Under the pieces are notes generated by a model. It did no database searches. It had not been told where the DNA came from and saw only the letters and a program-made list of their open reading frames with translations. This document shows positions 11,500-24,579 of a stretch of DNA of 64,000 nucleotides, piece after piece. The position numbers and the translations under genes are program-made. The DNA comes from Phlebiopsis flavidoalba (lineage: Eukaryota > Basidiomycota > Agaricomycetes > Polyporales > Phanerochaetaceae), in contig JAOCPU010000059.1 of NCBI GenBank assembly GCA_035772785.1, forward strand, positions 1-64,000, given 5' to 3'. How positions within the stretch are numbered: position 1 is the stretch's first letter; each line of letters opens with the position of its first letter.

Positions 11500-14157
11500 G
11501 GCGCCGGATGTATTGGATGGATGCAGTCTAGGAGCAAGGTTAGTTTCGATTTTGCTAAGATACAGAGAGATACAGCGAGGGATGATTGGCTACGGACTGA
11601 ATGGTTAGTACCCAGGATGTCTTTTATATATGTTGAATAACTTAAATGGAAACCTTAGCCTGCCACAAGTCTGATTAGTACTCGCGCCTCAATGGCGGGT
11701 CTCTTCGTAAGCCACTTAGTTGAAGAACGGTAAGCCATTCGCAGTCAAGGGCACGCCTCAGGCCACGGAAGCGTCAAGTTTTTTTTTTTTTAGAATACGA
11801 CCCCAAATGTGCGCCAGTGGGAGACGGACATCATGGTCATGGAAGAACACTGAGGAATGCGAAGGCCTTCGCATTTCATACAGTAGTTATCAGATGGAAG
11901 TACTCACTTTCAATTATTGGCAAGCTCTGCGGTATATTTCATGCCGAGGAAGGATTCGGCACATAGCCGTAGTATTGTATCAAAAGGTCTTGTGTTCATT
12001 TGCTCCACGCTGTGGTTATCGCAATTCAACATAGTCACCTAACTACCGCCAAGACGTAGCTTGTGGGTCAGTTTTTGACAACCTCCCCTATACCAATCAC
12101 GAGAGAAACAGTTAGGACAGAAGGTCATCGTTAGCATTACTTGAGATAAATGACAACGGCGGTCCTCACCTGCGGCTGTCTTATGCGCGATATGGGAGCG
12201 GGTAACTGTCAACCAGAACGCCTTCGGCGGAGGTCCGCTGCAGGCAGGGCGCGGTGATGTATGCCGATATAGTTCACGTCTTCGTCGGACAGTGTGCAGC
12301 GTTCCGCGTGTCTTGGGGCAGACTAGCATTGAATATTGCCAATGTAGAATGAACATTATTTTTAACGCAGACGAATCCGAGGGATAGGTGACGCTGTGGA
12401 GATAGCTAGGCGAACTCTCTACGCCGCAGAATCAGTAAGATGCCGTTAGTGAAAGATGGCAACTTACAAACCGTGGTAACTATCGACGGGAGCTTGCCGT
12501 CAAACTCTCGATGGTGAATGCCTTGGTCAAGGGAGGATGCGACAAATTTCTCTTAGCGCCCCCACGCTGTGTTGCTTGGCGGTGTTGTGACTGGCCTCAG
12601 TCTAATTTCGTTCAAGTTTAACAACGTCTGATCAACCCTAGAGGTCCATAGGTAAGACTGGGTCATCGCTATACTCGTCAAACTACATGTAGGGGTACGA
12701 GTATGTTCTGCGCACGGTTAGCCAACCACATTCTGCAAATCGATAGGCCGTACTTATTTACTTATGATGCATCATGGCGTCCTCGTCCGACCCCGGCCGC
12801 CGACACCATCATTTGCGCTTTCATACGAGCAACTCCGTTTCAGTACCTTAGCCATCGTGCAAAGAGGGACCTTGTCATGAGTGCGGCTACGGAGCAATGT
12901 CCCCGTTGAGCCGCCGTCCGAGAGAGCACACCGTCCGTCGATTACATGCTTAGTCAGCCCAAGTGACTAGCCCATGCGTATACTGATAACACGTACTTGT
13001 GTGAGCAACGTCATTGCTCGCTGCTCTAGCTCCCGGGGAAAACGCGCCTAGTTCCGTTTGGCTTCGGGTTCCCTGATCTTCCGTCCGTCGGGGGCGGTCG
13101 CGCGTCTCGGTCCGAGGCTCCGAGACGGTCGAGCCGTCTGTTAGTCCCGTCAAAGTCTGAAGCGTGCTCTCGGCCGAGCTCAGGTAAACTCTCAGGCTGC
13201 GCATCGGTTCTCGGTGGGACACGGGGATGTGTGTATACTGGAGTCATTTTGTCTATCAATGGTGGGATACAGAGCCAGGTGAGAACGCGCCGCTGAAGTC
13301 ACTCCGACCTCCCCACGGCCCACGAAAAGGACATTTTTATGGCGCGCAGGTGGGTCGCGGCACCCAGTGCGCAAAAGTCCACATGAGCTGAAGAAGCGAG
13401 GGTCGGATCATGCAGAGGTGTCAAGGGGTCCAAGATTCGTGGCCAAATGAGGCGTCCGTTGCCGCCGCACAGGTTGGTGGAGCCAAGTTATTGAGGTCGG
13501 TGATCAACGGCTCAGATGGCGGCGCGGGCCGACGAGTGGCCGGACATTGTCATGTACACGACGCCGGCCGCGAGCCAGTGGGAGCGAAATTAGATATTTA
13601 CCTTGACTCTCGGGAGAACTTGCGAGGGTCGGGAGAGCGATGACTCGGTCGTCGCGGACGCCACCGTGCTTGCACACACGACTGAATGTGCAGCACCTTC
13701 GTAGACACCGCACTGCGCCCTGGCCGTCGCTTAGATAATAATCGCGCGAGAGCCGATCGTCCGCTCGTGGGAGGACTCGTCACACAAAATGTACAAAAAA
13801 TAGGGGCGGAAAATAGGAGGCGCACCCGGCGGATGATCGTGAGTGGTGGGTCGGCGGCAGGCGTGGATGGGCGGGCCAAGGAGGATCTGCAGTCGAGGCC
13901 AATGGGAGCGCCACGAAGGCGATCAATGCCATCACTGGCTTTTGCTTGCATTTCCGATGACACATCCGCCGCGTCTCTCTCCGGCAACGCTAGAGCAGAT
14001 GTCTTCTCCCTTCCTCGACTCGGACTGCCACCCCGCCCTCCTATACTTCTTGCCTCACGACCACCACAAACGACGCTGCCCGCGCCCCCTCCACAGCCCG
14101 TCCCACGACCCCGACAACCCCCCGCTCGACCTCCTATCATTCGGCCGTGTGCAGACC
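11500..14157. other. Intergenic region, GC rise towards the transcription factor
   Basis: No gene was recognised. The left part has near-even composition with a run of 11-12 T at about 11779-11790. From about 12.9 kb the sequence becomes clearly GC-rich, as in the following TF gene. Open frames on the minus strand (13598-14443, 281 codons) lie antisense to the TF upstream region and first exons and look like shadows in GC-rich sequence. The stretch just before the TF start is pyrimidine/CCA-rich, as in fungal promoters and 5' leaders. Confidence 0.4.
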
Positions 14158-17100
14158 ATGTCCTCCGAGGAAGAAGAGTTGGCCCGCACCCGGCGGGGAA
14201 AAGCCACAGAAGCGCAGAGTCGGGCGGGCGTGTGATATGTGCAGGCAAAAGAAAGGTGCGCCCGACGTCTTCCCTACCGCACGAAATGTTCTGACATGGC
14301 TTGGTATCGGCTGCAGTCCGATGTAAGTGATACATGCCGAGCCTATGATGCAATGACCTCACCTTTTCCTTCCAGGTGATGGCGAGCAAGGCCAGCGCTG
14401 TACCAACTGTATCACATTCGACGACGAGTGCACATATATCCACAATGCTCCCAAGGTGCGTCGTCTCCTAGTACTACTCTACTGCTCGGCTTAACACAAC
14501 CTATGACAGCGGAGAACTCGGCCAAGAGGGTGGGTGACTCTGGTCGGCGCATACAGTGTACTCTTGTCTGACCAACTCTAAAGATATGTAGAACGCTTGG
14601 AAACCCGGGTCACGCAGATGGAAGAGCTGCTCAACAAGGTATGTACATGCCTCTTACTTTGCTTCAATCAGTCAAACCGCATATGTCTTCAAGATCTGCC
14701 CCGGCTTTGACCTCCTCGGCGACTTTGGCGCAGCAGTCGAAGAAAGCTCCAGGATCAACAACGACTACGCGGATAGCGAGGATGACGGCGAAGGGCCCCA
14801 CATCTTCTCCAGCGCTGCGACAGACTTGGACTTTCTCCCCATGCAATAACCGCCTTCCCTCGGCTCACGACCTCCGCCCCTGCCTCCTCACGCACGGAAA
14901 GACTCTCTCCAGGCCATGTCCCCCCTCCCAGCAGCCGCCCCATTCGACTTCAGCATCGCCCTACAGAGCCGCTCCTCCTCGCTCGACCACGGCGGGCTCA
15001 CAGACACCGAGCCCCTCTCCGAGTCCGACGACGAACTGACCCTCCGGCACTCGCTCGCCGACAAGCTCGCGCAACATCCTCGACCACAACGCGGGGCGCA
15101 CGCCGCCGGGCGTCGAGCCCGACGCGGACCCGAGCTCGCCGCGCTCGTCCTCCTCGCGCGAGCAGGCGAGCCCGCGCCCGGCGCCGCGCCTCGACATGGC
15201 GACGATGGACAAGCGGTTCTTTGGCAAGAGCAGCGCGTTTACGATCCTGAAGACGGCTGTGGATATGAAGAATGAGTATTGGAAGAGCGCGGGTATTGTT
15301 GGCGTGTGGCGGATGGAGGAGCTGAGTGCGATGGATAGTCCGGAGCGCAGCCAGGATGATCATTCGTCTTCACCTGCGGCTCCTTCTAATGAAGGCCAGA
15401 CGGATGTGGATCATCCTGCGGAGGATATGGAGCCGATTTATTTTGCCCTGTGGGTGTCCACAGTATGGCCCATGTCATCCTGTACGTCGTCTCCTCGACA
15501 TTACTATTCTATCCCTACTAACTCCCACCTCCAGTGGGCCCAACCCCAATTGCCAGCCAACCACATCTTCCCGCACCCCACCCTCCTCCGCGCGCTCGTC
15601 GCGTCCCTACTTCGACATCCAAAACGCGTACGTGCCCGTCCTGCACCCGGCCGACCTTCGAAGCCGGCCTCCGCCTGGGGCACGGCACCGCCGCGAAGAA
15701 GACTTTGGCAAACGTCGTGCTGCTCGTGTGCGCGCTCGGCTCGCGGTGGTGCACGGACCGCACGGCGCTGCTCGGCGTCGGGCGACGACGCGGGGCGGCT
15801 CACCGCGCACGAGCGCGCGTCCGGGCCTGCGATGCACGCGGCGCCGATGGGCCCCGAGAGCGTCCAGGACGGGTTCTGGCGCGAGGGCGAGGACGACGAG
15901 GAGTGGCATTCCGCCGGCTGGAAGTGGTTCAAGCAGGTGTATTTTGGGAAGAAGGCGCTGTATGCGCCCCCGAGCGTGCTCACTCTGCAGGCGCTGTGCG
16001 TGAGTCGCGCTGGCTGTATGCGCGAGTCCTGGTCGAGCTGAGCGTTTTTTTTTGTGCAGCTGGCGTCGATGTACCTCCGCGGGTCGTCGAGCCCCGAGGC
16101 GTCGCGATGGTCGATTGGTGTGGGGCTAAGGTTGGCGCAGGATATGGGCGCGCATCGCAAGAAGTCGTATAGCTCTGCGCCTACGATTGAGGAGGAGCTC
16201 ATGAAGAAAGCCTGGTGGTGAGCCATTTCATTATTACGAGGTTATTCCGCTCACAGAGGCGCATATAGGTCGCTGGTATGGCTCGACTGGGCTCTCAGCC
16301 CGGCGCTCGGTCGGCCAGCCGGTATACAGCATGAAGAGTAGGTTCAAAAACGTAAATACTAGGCCGAGTGCTGATAAATGCTCTCTTCTAGCTTTGATGT
16401 CGACCTTCTTGTCGAATGCGACGACGAATACTGGGAGCCTTCCGATCCACATACGCCCGCGTTCGTCCAGCCGCTAGGCAAACCCGCCAGCGTCACATTC
16501 TTCAACTACATGCTGAAGCTGAACCAGATCCAGGCGTACGCTCTGAGGACTATCGTGAGTTTTCTCCGCATATATGCCAGTTCATCATCCCAATTTTCAC
16601 TTTTATCGCAGTATTCGACATCCAAGTCACGGACGATCCTAGGCTTCACAGGCCCGCAGTGGAAGAACGCATCGTAACGGAACTCGACTCCGCGCTCAAC
16701 AACTGGCTGGACAGCCTCCCCGAACATCGTGCGTTGCCTCGCAGCATCTTACGTTATGCCACCCTAATCTCCAGCTAGTGAAATGGGACCAGCGGAATCC
16801 AAACACGACGTTCCTCTCGCAGTCGGCGGTTCTCTACTGCGCGTACTACGCCCTGCAGATCACGATCCACCGGCCGTTTCATCGCGTCCGAGCGCGGGGC
16901 GTCGTCCGTCTCGGCGAAGTTCCCGCCTGGGTCGGCGACGTCTAGTCGGTTTTTCCCAGTCTGTCGATTTGTACTACTGCGGCGAGAGCGTGTGTACATG
17001 TTTCGGAGGTGCTGTGTAAACGCCTAGGACATGGTACCCATGCGTCGCTTGGTGTCCTACATCATAACATGGTAATCAACAAACACTGGGTTTACATCTA

Positions 17101-18240
17101 TTTGCTCACGTAAATTGGTTATAGATCCCGCTATTCACTGCCGGTATTGTGTTGATGCTCAACATGTGGGCTGGTGACAAGAAGCATGGTGGGCCAAGGA
17201 ATACAGTCAAGGAAATGAAGGAGATGGCGGATGTACACAGGGCGATGGACATGCTGAAGGTGATGGAGTTTCGGTATGTCATTACGCAGCACTAGGAAGC
17301 GCACCTGCTAACTCATCGTACAGGCTTTGGCATACGGCCGGAAGGTTGTGGGACATGCTATACGAACTCGGCCGTTGTGTCCGATAACCTCCCGCTTCCT
17401 TCTTCGAGCCATGCAGCGCTGTGATCAGGAGTATCAAGCAGAACCGACGACAGATCCCCAAGCACGCCTCAAAGTCTACCGGCGAGGCCGAGTCCATCTC
17501 AGCGGCGCGGGACCACGTACTTCACCCGCCTCACGCTCCTCAAGCACTCAACAACCTCACAGACAGACCCTCGAACCAGAGCGCTCACATTCCCAACACA
17601 CTCCACTCCACTCGACTCGGGGCCCTCATATCATGAGTACGACCTCTGCACACCTCCGTCTTCAGGCCAACTACGCACAAAGGCCTCGGGGCCGTCCAGA
17701 GCCCGCGCCGCCGGACTAACCCCGCCGACCCCCCCCGCCCTCGACTTCGATGTTCACGCACGAGTCCCAGGGCAGCCAGCCGCTCGAACGACCACCGCGC
17801 GAACGCACACGGCGCGGCGCTCTATACAGCTCGCGCGATCGACGAGGTGCACCGGCAGTCGACCCATGGGTCCGTGTAAACGGGCCGACTTCGGCATGCT
17901 CTTGTCGTCACCGACGCCCAGCCGCCCGCCCGCTGACGGCCGCCTTTGCGCCACGGACTGAACCGTGTCTCGCGGTCGACAGGGCCACCCCCCGCTCGAG
18001 ACGATCACGCAGGTGCTCGACTCGATTCGAGCTGCGCCGTGGCGGACTGGCCGATGCAGACGGCACAGGACGAGACCCGCTGGGGGATGGGCTGGGCAGG
18101 CGGGCACCGGCGCCGCAGTGATGTGTCGGGCATGTATGCGAGGTGCGGCGGGGGCCGCAGGTGGCAGGCTGCTGCTGCGGGGGCGAGTCAGGAGGCTGGT
18201 GGCGGATGTGTTCCTGCTGGCGCCTTGGGAAGACGTTCAA
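14158..18240 (+). CDS. Zn2Cys6 fungal transcription factor
   Basis: This is a nuclear DNA-binding regulator. The ATG at 14158 starts MSSEEEEL; after a frame break comes a basic stretch and ACDMCRQKK (about 14230-14255). Then follow an intron, RCTNCITFDDECTYIHNA (about 14395-14450), and a short coiled coil YVERLETRVTQMEELLNK (about 14586-14640). This is the usual zinc-cluster, linker, dimerisation order. The fungal-specific TF domain (PF04082 type) follows: FFGKSSAFTILKTAVDMKNEY (15215-15280, one residue trimmed), LLRALV, a VLLVCALGSRW block (about 15720), and WKWFKQVYFGKKALYAPPSV with LTLQAL (about 15920-15990). Next are LASMYLRGSSSPEASRWSIG (about 16061-16120), FDVDLLVECDDEYWE (about 16393), SQSAVLYCAYYALQITIHRP (about 16820-16880) and LWDMLYELG (about 17345-17370). 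A low-complexity Ser/Pro-rich tail continues to roughly 18.2 kb; its exact end is unclear. The third Cys of the zinc cluster is not seen in place, where the codon reads Pro next to a frame break. Target genes are unknown. Confidence 0.85.
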
Positions 18241-18299
18241 GTAATGGTGTGGTCCTTCTTGCTCGTTAGTGACATGATTTGGCCCTGGATTTTTTGAGT

Positions 18300-21200
18300 G
18301 TGTTTTCTAGTTGGGTACGGTGGTGGGGTTCGTATATCAAATAGCATGGGTGCGCACCGCATCAGCGCCATATGCACCCACCGGCGGATACGTGGCCCGG
18401 CCTTGAATGCCGTTACCCTCCTGCATTTCTCACCCCTCACAGCCCAGTATCCCCACATACCACCACCACACACCCCATCAGCACTCACACACCGGCATCC
18501 CATCCACACGAACCCGTTCCTAGTCTCGTAACTTTAGAACATTCTTAATCGGGTCCCGCAGAACAATCTATGTGACACCAATCCGCTGTCGGATATTGTA
18601 GTAATCTTTCCCATCTCATCCCACCTCTGTTGTGTTTCAGAAAGACATATATCATAGTGTAGCAGATAGCATAGAATACCATTCTACACACGCCCTCAGA
18701 CACGCTGATATCTATTATTCGGATACACTTAGATCGGACATTAGACTTTTCATTTTCTAACCTGGGTGCGCCTCAACCTCCATCGCGATGCTTTGTAATC
18801 CGTCAGCGCGCCCATGTACCTGCGCCATTGGTTGCTCCGCCTTTCCTTTGATAATAGGCGTCCATCCTCTCTCTTGCTCCCCTGCGTTCGACTCTCATAG
18901 TCTCTCGAGATGGGACCTTATGAGTGGGCTTGGAAGTTGGGCTCTGATCCCGGGCCGACGAGGGTATTTGGCAGGAGATTTTCGGCTGTGGGGAGATGCT
19001 CGCCTGCGGGCTGGGTGTCGTAGCCGTCACAGTCCTTCGCTTGAATGTCGGAACGTATAAATTCTTTGAGTTTCGCCCCATTTTACGACTGCGCAGGAAT
19101 TTAGTAGTAGCACCGGTGAGTCAAGAGTATGAGTTGAAGCAGGAACAACGGGGTAATGTGGAGCTTCAGCTCGACAATTTACTCGATGCAATCTGGATCA
19201 CAACAGACTAAGCCCCCCCGGTTTAGGGGGGGGGGGATAACCATGCTTTAAGTTCAAAGAGGGGTCTGGGTGGGACGAAGGTACAAATAATCCATCTAGT
19301 AATGAGCCGACACGTGTTGCCAACGTCTCACATTGTCGGCTGGAATATTGTGGTGGCGGCAAACGGGCTCCGCTGAATTCAAGACACATGCGTCAAGGCT
19401 AATGCCCGTTCGGAGGAACAAAGAGCTAATGAGGCAATGCTGAGCTCAAAGTTGAGACGAAGAGTGCGACATAATGGTACCGGCATATAGCCTGCGACGA
19501 GAACCTCGCGCCACCTCGAGATGGAGCTTTTTTACGGTCGGCATTGGAGACGGGTCACCCGAAGGGGATTTAAGGACCGTCATAACAATCGAACGGGCCA
19601 TTGAGGTTGCGCTTCCCTGTGTATTGAGCGTCCCCAGATTGGCTTTGGGCAGAGTCTCGGGCGACGCCAGCACCACACTTGAGTGTGAGGCTCTACGAGG
19701 CGAGTGGCGCTATTGATCGCGTCGACGACGAGGAGAGGCACGATGACCTCAGGGAACGACTTTGCCGCTTCGTCTGCGCGGCTAGGTAATGGTAAGCTTA
19801 CGCACACGCAGTGGGCCCGACAGCGAGCCAAAATGCTGGATGCGTTCGCGAACGGTTATTCTCGTCCCAGAGTTTGAACCCGAACTTCTTTCGTCGCGCT
19901 CAGTGAGCTTGGGAGGGTACACGCGGTCGATGGTTCGCTCGCAGCGTAAGACGGTAGTCTTCGAAAATATAACTGGCCGCAAATCTCGTTGAGGTCTGTT
20001 GCAGACGAGCGACAGAGGCCAGAGATTTTTGTAGGAATTCACTTCGATGTCCTCTACTCTATACTTCTGCAGCGTTGTTCCATGAAGCGTCACAGGACAA
20101 ACGCCGCAGTGATGCCACTAGGCACTCGTCGTAGGGGGATGCTGGAGGTGTCGGAAGGCATAGATTGCGAAAACGTTTTACAATGGCTGGGTGAAGCGAA
20201 GCCGGGACAAAAGAGCCTAGAACTTGGCGTCTTTTGCGAAGCGAGGGCAGTAAGATCGGTCATAGCCATGTGCCTCGCCCACGTCTGGGGGAGAGTACTT
20301 ACTGCAAGTAGTTGTACTTGTAAGGGTTTGAGATCGAGAGGCTAAACTAGTGTTAGTCGATAGTAGCAAGGATGATACCTTCTAAGCCCTCTGAAACTGT
20401 CCACCAATAAGTAGTACTCAGAGTGGCACATTTACAATCTATGAGTACCACGTTAATCTCGCATGCATCTCCGAGTCTCCGCTGGGAAGGGGACATGGTG
20501 TCCTTATTTGGGCTGAGAGTATCGTGTGCTCGTCAATACTTATCGCAATGGAGCGACGCGACGGTTGAAGCTGGAAAATACACTGGTTGGTCAAGTCCTT
20601 AGGAGAAAAAAATAAACGCGAGATGGCTCTCAGGAAGCAGTCCGTCCAGTAGACAGGTCGTGCGTCGGAGTCTTTTTTTCTTTTTTCTTTAGTAAATAAC
20701 CAAGAAAAAAAAAAAAGACTCCGACCGTGGGTGACTATCGTGACGTCACGCGTAAGAGAGAATTGATGGTCAACGGGCACAGGTGTGACGTTCTACATTC
20801 TTTACGCTTTATGTTTCCTGTCATGAGCATTGCGCGTGCCAGCTGATCAAGCCAGACATTGTCAGAGATTACATTACACTGCCTCATACAAAACATTCAT
20901 TATTCAAACTTGATTTGTGGGGTTCCAAGAAGGCAACCATTCGTCCGTAGCCCTGGGCATTCTCGAATTACACCATACGGATGTACCTACTCCTCATAGG
21001 CAGCGGTAAGAAGACCATTTTCATATCTCCAAACGCAAGGAAGTGACTCACAATCTCTATAATGAGTAGCTTATGAAAGGGACGGTTCATGAGGTAAAAT
21101 CATCTCCACGCGTAGAGGCACGCTTGCTGTCGTCTGGTGGCGGCTTCGCACTACAAAAACCAGGGTCAGCTCCAAGTGCCCATCAGAGTACTAAATCCAG

Positions 21201-24070
21201 GCGAGGTGTGCGACACATACACTTCTAGCTTGTGCGTCAGTTGGGTAAGCTGTACTCTGGGTCACCATAGAGGACTCCAAGAACGAGCACGGTGGTAAGA
21301 AGTGGTAGAGAGGCTGAAGAAACGCATGTTGTACTGTGGGCGAGGAACGCTGCGTGAACCCTGCCTCCAGCAGCACCCGCAACATATACACAATAGCGTG
21401 CTTCTGCATCTGATCCAGCGCAACATGCAAACTCTGCGCAGCGCGTGTCCTTTCGGTCACAGAAGGCGGTGTCTGCACTTGCATTCTAGAACCTGCTGGG
21501 GCGCGTCGTGGGGACCGCGGAGGCGCGTGGGCTCCATTCCCGCGTGAAAGCATCAGCGGGTGCGCACAGAGCGCCATCACCATCGTGGTCGACGAGTGGC
21601 TGAGGCTCGCACGCACGAGCAGCAGATCGGGGCCGTGGGCCTGCATTGGGGGATGAGCTTACCCGAATCACGAGCGAGACGGGGTCAGAAGAAGATAGGT
21701 CCGTGTCTCGGGTTCAATGGAGCTCTAATGAGGTGGCCATGGGGGCCTTCGCAACAATATTATATGTGTGGAGTAAGCAATCTTGTGGCTGCAATTGGTC
21801 GCGTGCGACATATGAGAGCTTTGATGAAGAAAGTAGGGACGGGCGGACGCTAGGATTTGGTCGCACGTGCGGGTCCATGGCCGCAGAGTATGTAGCTCAG
21901 CAAGGGCATTTCTTCGAAGCATTTTCGTTGATTGAGAGAAGATATTGGTGTACATCATTATTTTGCGCAATTTATACTAGTTATGAGTTAGACGGAGTAC
22001 GCGCCAGCAGCCCAGCCTTTATCACTGGTAGTCCAACGAGTATGACTGAGCACGCGGTCCGAAAACTATGAACGAATGTACACGCACCAAGCGCACGCAT
22101 TTACAGGGAACTCGTTTCTTCTTTTTTTCGCTGCGAAACGCGTCTCACAAGTTATATGCCAACCCATCATTTCTACGCGAGGCGTGTCAGCGTTGAAGTC
22201 GTCTACAAAATTATGAATGTTTTAGGTAACCTCGCATAGCCCTTAGGCGGATGTGGCGCGCGACACCTGTGCCTCTCTGGTTGGTCGCAGCTTCCACACT
22301 GGTCTTCTGCGCGACAGCGGTAAGCCCCCGCTGGCGACGGCCAGAACCAAACGACGGGGAAGCGAATCATGACTAAAGAGACGCTCCTGAGGGTTTACGA
22401 GAGAGAATGAACCTGGCGACCGTGACGGGTTGTATGGAATTTGAGGGGCTGGAGGCGGGTGCGATGATGCTGTTATAGTTAGCGGCTCAGAGATTGCGTT
22501 GATGTTTCGCAAGAAGCTGAGCGGTCGGAGGGCCTCGATCGTAGGCGAGAAAAACTATTGCGATCAACGCGGAGGACTCTTTTAGGTTGTGGAAGTCTGC
22601 ATCGTGATGGCTGAGAGCATATGCTGAGGAGGGTGCATTGCTTTAGCGAGTTTCAGTGCATTTGGAAGCCAGGTTCCCGGCGTTCTGATACGTATCTCGG
22701 TGAGAAAGGGAACTCATGGTGCCGGAAGTGTCAATGGTGTGTAGAAATTAGCGCCATGCCATGCATCGAGGAGTAGCATCGGGTACTTACGTAACCCCCG
22801 GTTTCAAAAATTTCGCCTTCAGAAGGCGAATACAAGCTATAGGCTGGTCGCTTCTATTCCCTTCAATGACTTTCTCAGAAGCTCATCGGACAAAGGAATT
22901 CTAGAGGAATCTTGCTCACCTATTTCGCGGGGGGCGCTGGCGCGAGAATCCAAAAACGGCTCCGGTACGGCAACTGCTTACTGTCTTACGAGCCTCGACT
23001 CAAATTCTACGCCCAAGTCTGGCACCATATTTAGTTTTGCGATAGTGATAAACTTACGCTGAGGACGGATAGATGCAAGATCCGAAACTCACCGCAACTT
23101 GATACGTTCTATGGGATAGATAATTCACATGTAGCAAGAGTCCATGCCTATTGTCCTCACAAGGACTCCAATCTACAACGGTGCGAGCTGAGATCAAAGC
23201 TCACTTCAATGCGCGGAGCCCCGCTCAACGCGCAGCCAGGACGGCTTTCGTGGGCGTTCGGCAGTTTCCGGAAGAGAAAGCTTGTCGCGTGATGGCGGCC
23301 AGGTCGCTTTCGACTGTAACCATCATACTCTCGAAAATGGATGAACTTGCCACTGAGACACTCACACGCTTATCAACGCTGGACATACGTGGGCGACAAC
23401 TGCTCAGAGGGCGATGAAAACGACAAACATGTCATTCTGGTACTAGTATTCGTCAAGATCCGGCAAACGACCGTAGTGGGAAAGCTTGTCGAGGCAAAAC
23501 CGAGATTCCGTAGTGCAGGTATGTGTTTCTTCTTTTACGTCTCGTACAAACGCCCAATTGTCCGCCTTATGTTTTCGGCAGCCCGCTGAAATGGACTGCG
23601 ATCAGGCCTCGGACCAGCGTGCGCTGCACAGACGCTTCTCGCCGAGCGAAGACAGACCCACATGCGTCTGACGGGGAGCCACCTGCCTCGCACTAGCATC
23701 CTGCCTTCTCTGCAGGCTAGTAAATTCTCAGTCTCGAGCATCCCACCTGTGCGCCGCTCTCCGCCCGCGCGGATGACCTCAATGGAAGCTGGCAACGCGC
23801 ACACTCAAGAGGGAAGGTGCCGTACGGCTCGTTCTGGTGCCGCCGGCAAATATCGCTCGACATCGGCTCGCGATTATACTTTTTGCATTGCAGGGCTCTG
23901 TGTCGCAGAGGGGTACGTTACAGAGTTAAACGATTGATAGCTGCATCAATCCCCCGTACGCGTCCTTGCAAGAGACCCTGAGAGGCCGCCACTTGGCATT
24001 TACATAGGTGCGTTCTCAGACCATCGCGTCGCCCTGTCTGAACTCTTGGCCATCAGATGAGACCTACTCG
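18300..24070. other. Long stretch with no recognised gene
   Basis: Nothing nameable was found in about 5.8 kb. The longer open frames are minus 21191-21646 (151 codons), plus 21646-22071 (141 codons) and plus 19989-20345 (118 codons). None has a recognisable motif, and intron-like signals could not be chained into a coherent protein. An AT-rich 3' flank of the TF lies at 18.5-18.8 kb. A G run of 9-10 sits at 19224-19234, and a long hairpin is listed separately. Confidence 0.4.
20664..20725. repeat. Long inverted repeat (hairpin) with T/A-rich arms
   Basis: Two arms of about 24-26 bases are reverse complements of each other except for small differences in the T/A runs. Each outer end is GTCGGAGTC, followed by a T-rich run and CTT. 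The loop is about 12 bases (TAGTAAATAACC). No flanking target duplication is evident. It could be a miniature element remnant, an RNA hairpin or a sequencing fold-back. Confidence 0.8.
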
Positions 24071-24077
24071 TTAACTT

Positions 24078-24579
24078 ATGCTACGCCACACTGTCGTATG
24101 CCGCACTCGTCTGCTGCTCGTCTTCAATGCCATCTTTCAAGCTAGCCAGCTACGCCTGGCTCCGCCATGCCACCCCCAAACATCACCTCTAATATTTGTG
24201 AGTGTTCTCATCACCAAGCCTTTCACACACACCAGAACGTCTCGTTTCACAGACCCTTGGGCGGTGAACGAGAAGGAGGTCCTGCTCCAGTTCGACACCT
24301 GGACACGCTACAAACTTCACTCGGCAGACGAATGGGCCGCCCTCGTGCCCGGGGACGGGGCCTCGTCCACCTCGGCGCCGCGCAGGAGCCCTACACCGTG
24401 TCGATGCTGCACCACAGCTGCGCTGCCTGGACGTCGTGCGCGCGCAGCTCACGGTGCCCAAACCCGCGCGCACGGCGGAGCCGACGCGCCGCTGCCTCAA
24501 CTACCTGCGGCAGATCCTGGCGTGCCACGCGGACGACATGCTCGACCCGTACCAGTACGTGCACAGATTCGCGCGCTGA
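24078..24579 (+). CDS. UstYa/DUF3328-like protein A
   Basis: Members of the UstYa family (DUF3328) act as oxidases in fungal peptide natural-product pathways such as ustiloxin; most basidiomycete members are uncharacterised. The ATG at 24078 is followed by a hydrophobic N-terminal segment and SYAWLRHATPKHHL. After an intron comes WAVNEKEVLLQFDTWTRY and then DEWAALVPGDG (about 24265-24355). The core reads EPYTVSMLHQLRCLDVVRAQ and later RRCLNYLRQILACHADDM, ending PYQYVHRFAR and TGA at 24577-24579. The family HxxHC motif is present as HQLRC. A frame break occurs at the CACCACAG before it. The protein stops shortly after the second motif, so it is short for the family. It heads a GC-rich block with two relatives (26.6-27.3 kb and 31.3-31.8 kb). 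Confidence 0.75.

Noticed and set aside
13598..14443. 281-codon open frame on the minus strand
   Set aside because: It lies antisense to the TF promoter and zinc-cluster exons in GC-rich DNA, is very Arg/Gly/Pro-rich and shows no domain. It is a composition shadow.
15504..16226. 240-codon open frame on the minus strand
   Set aside because: It is directly antisense to the recognised fungal-specific TF domain exons.
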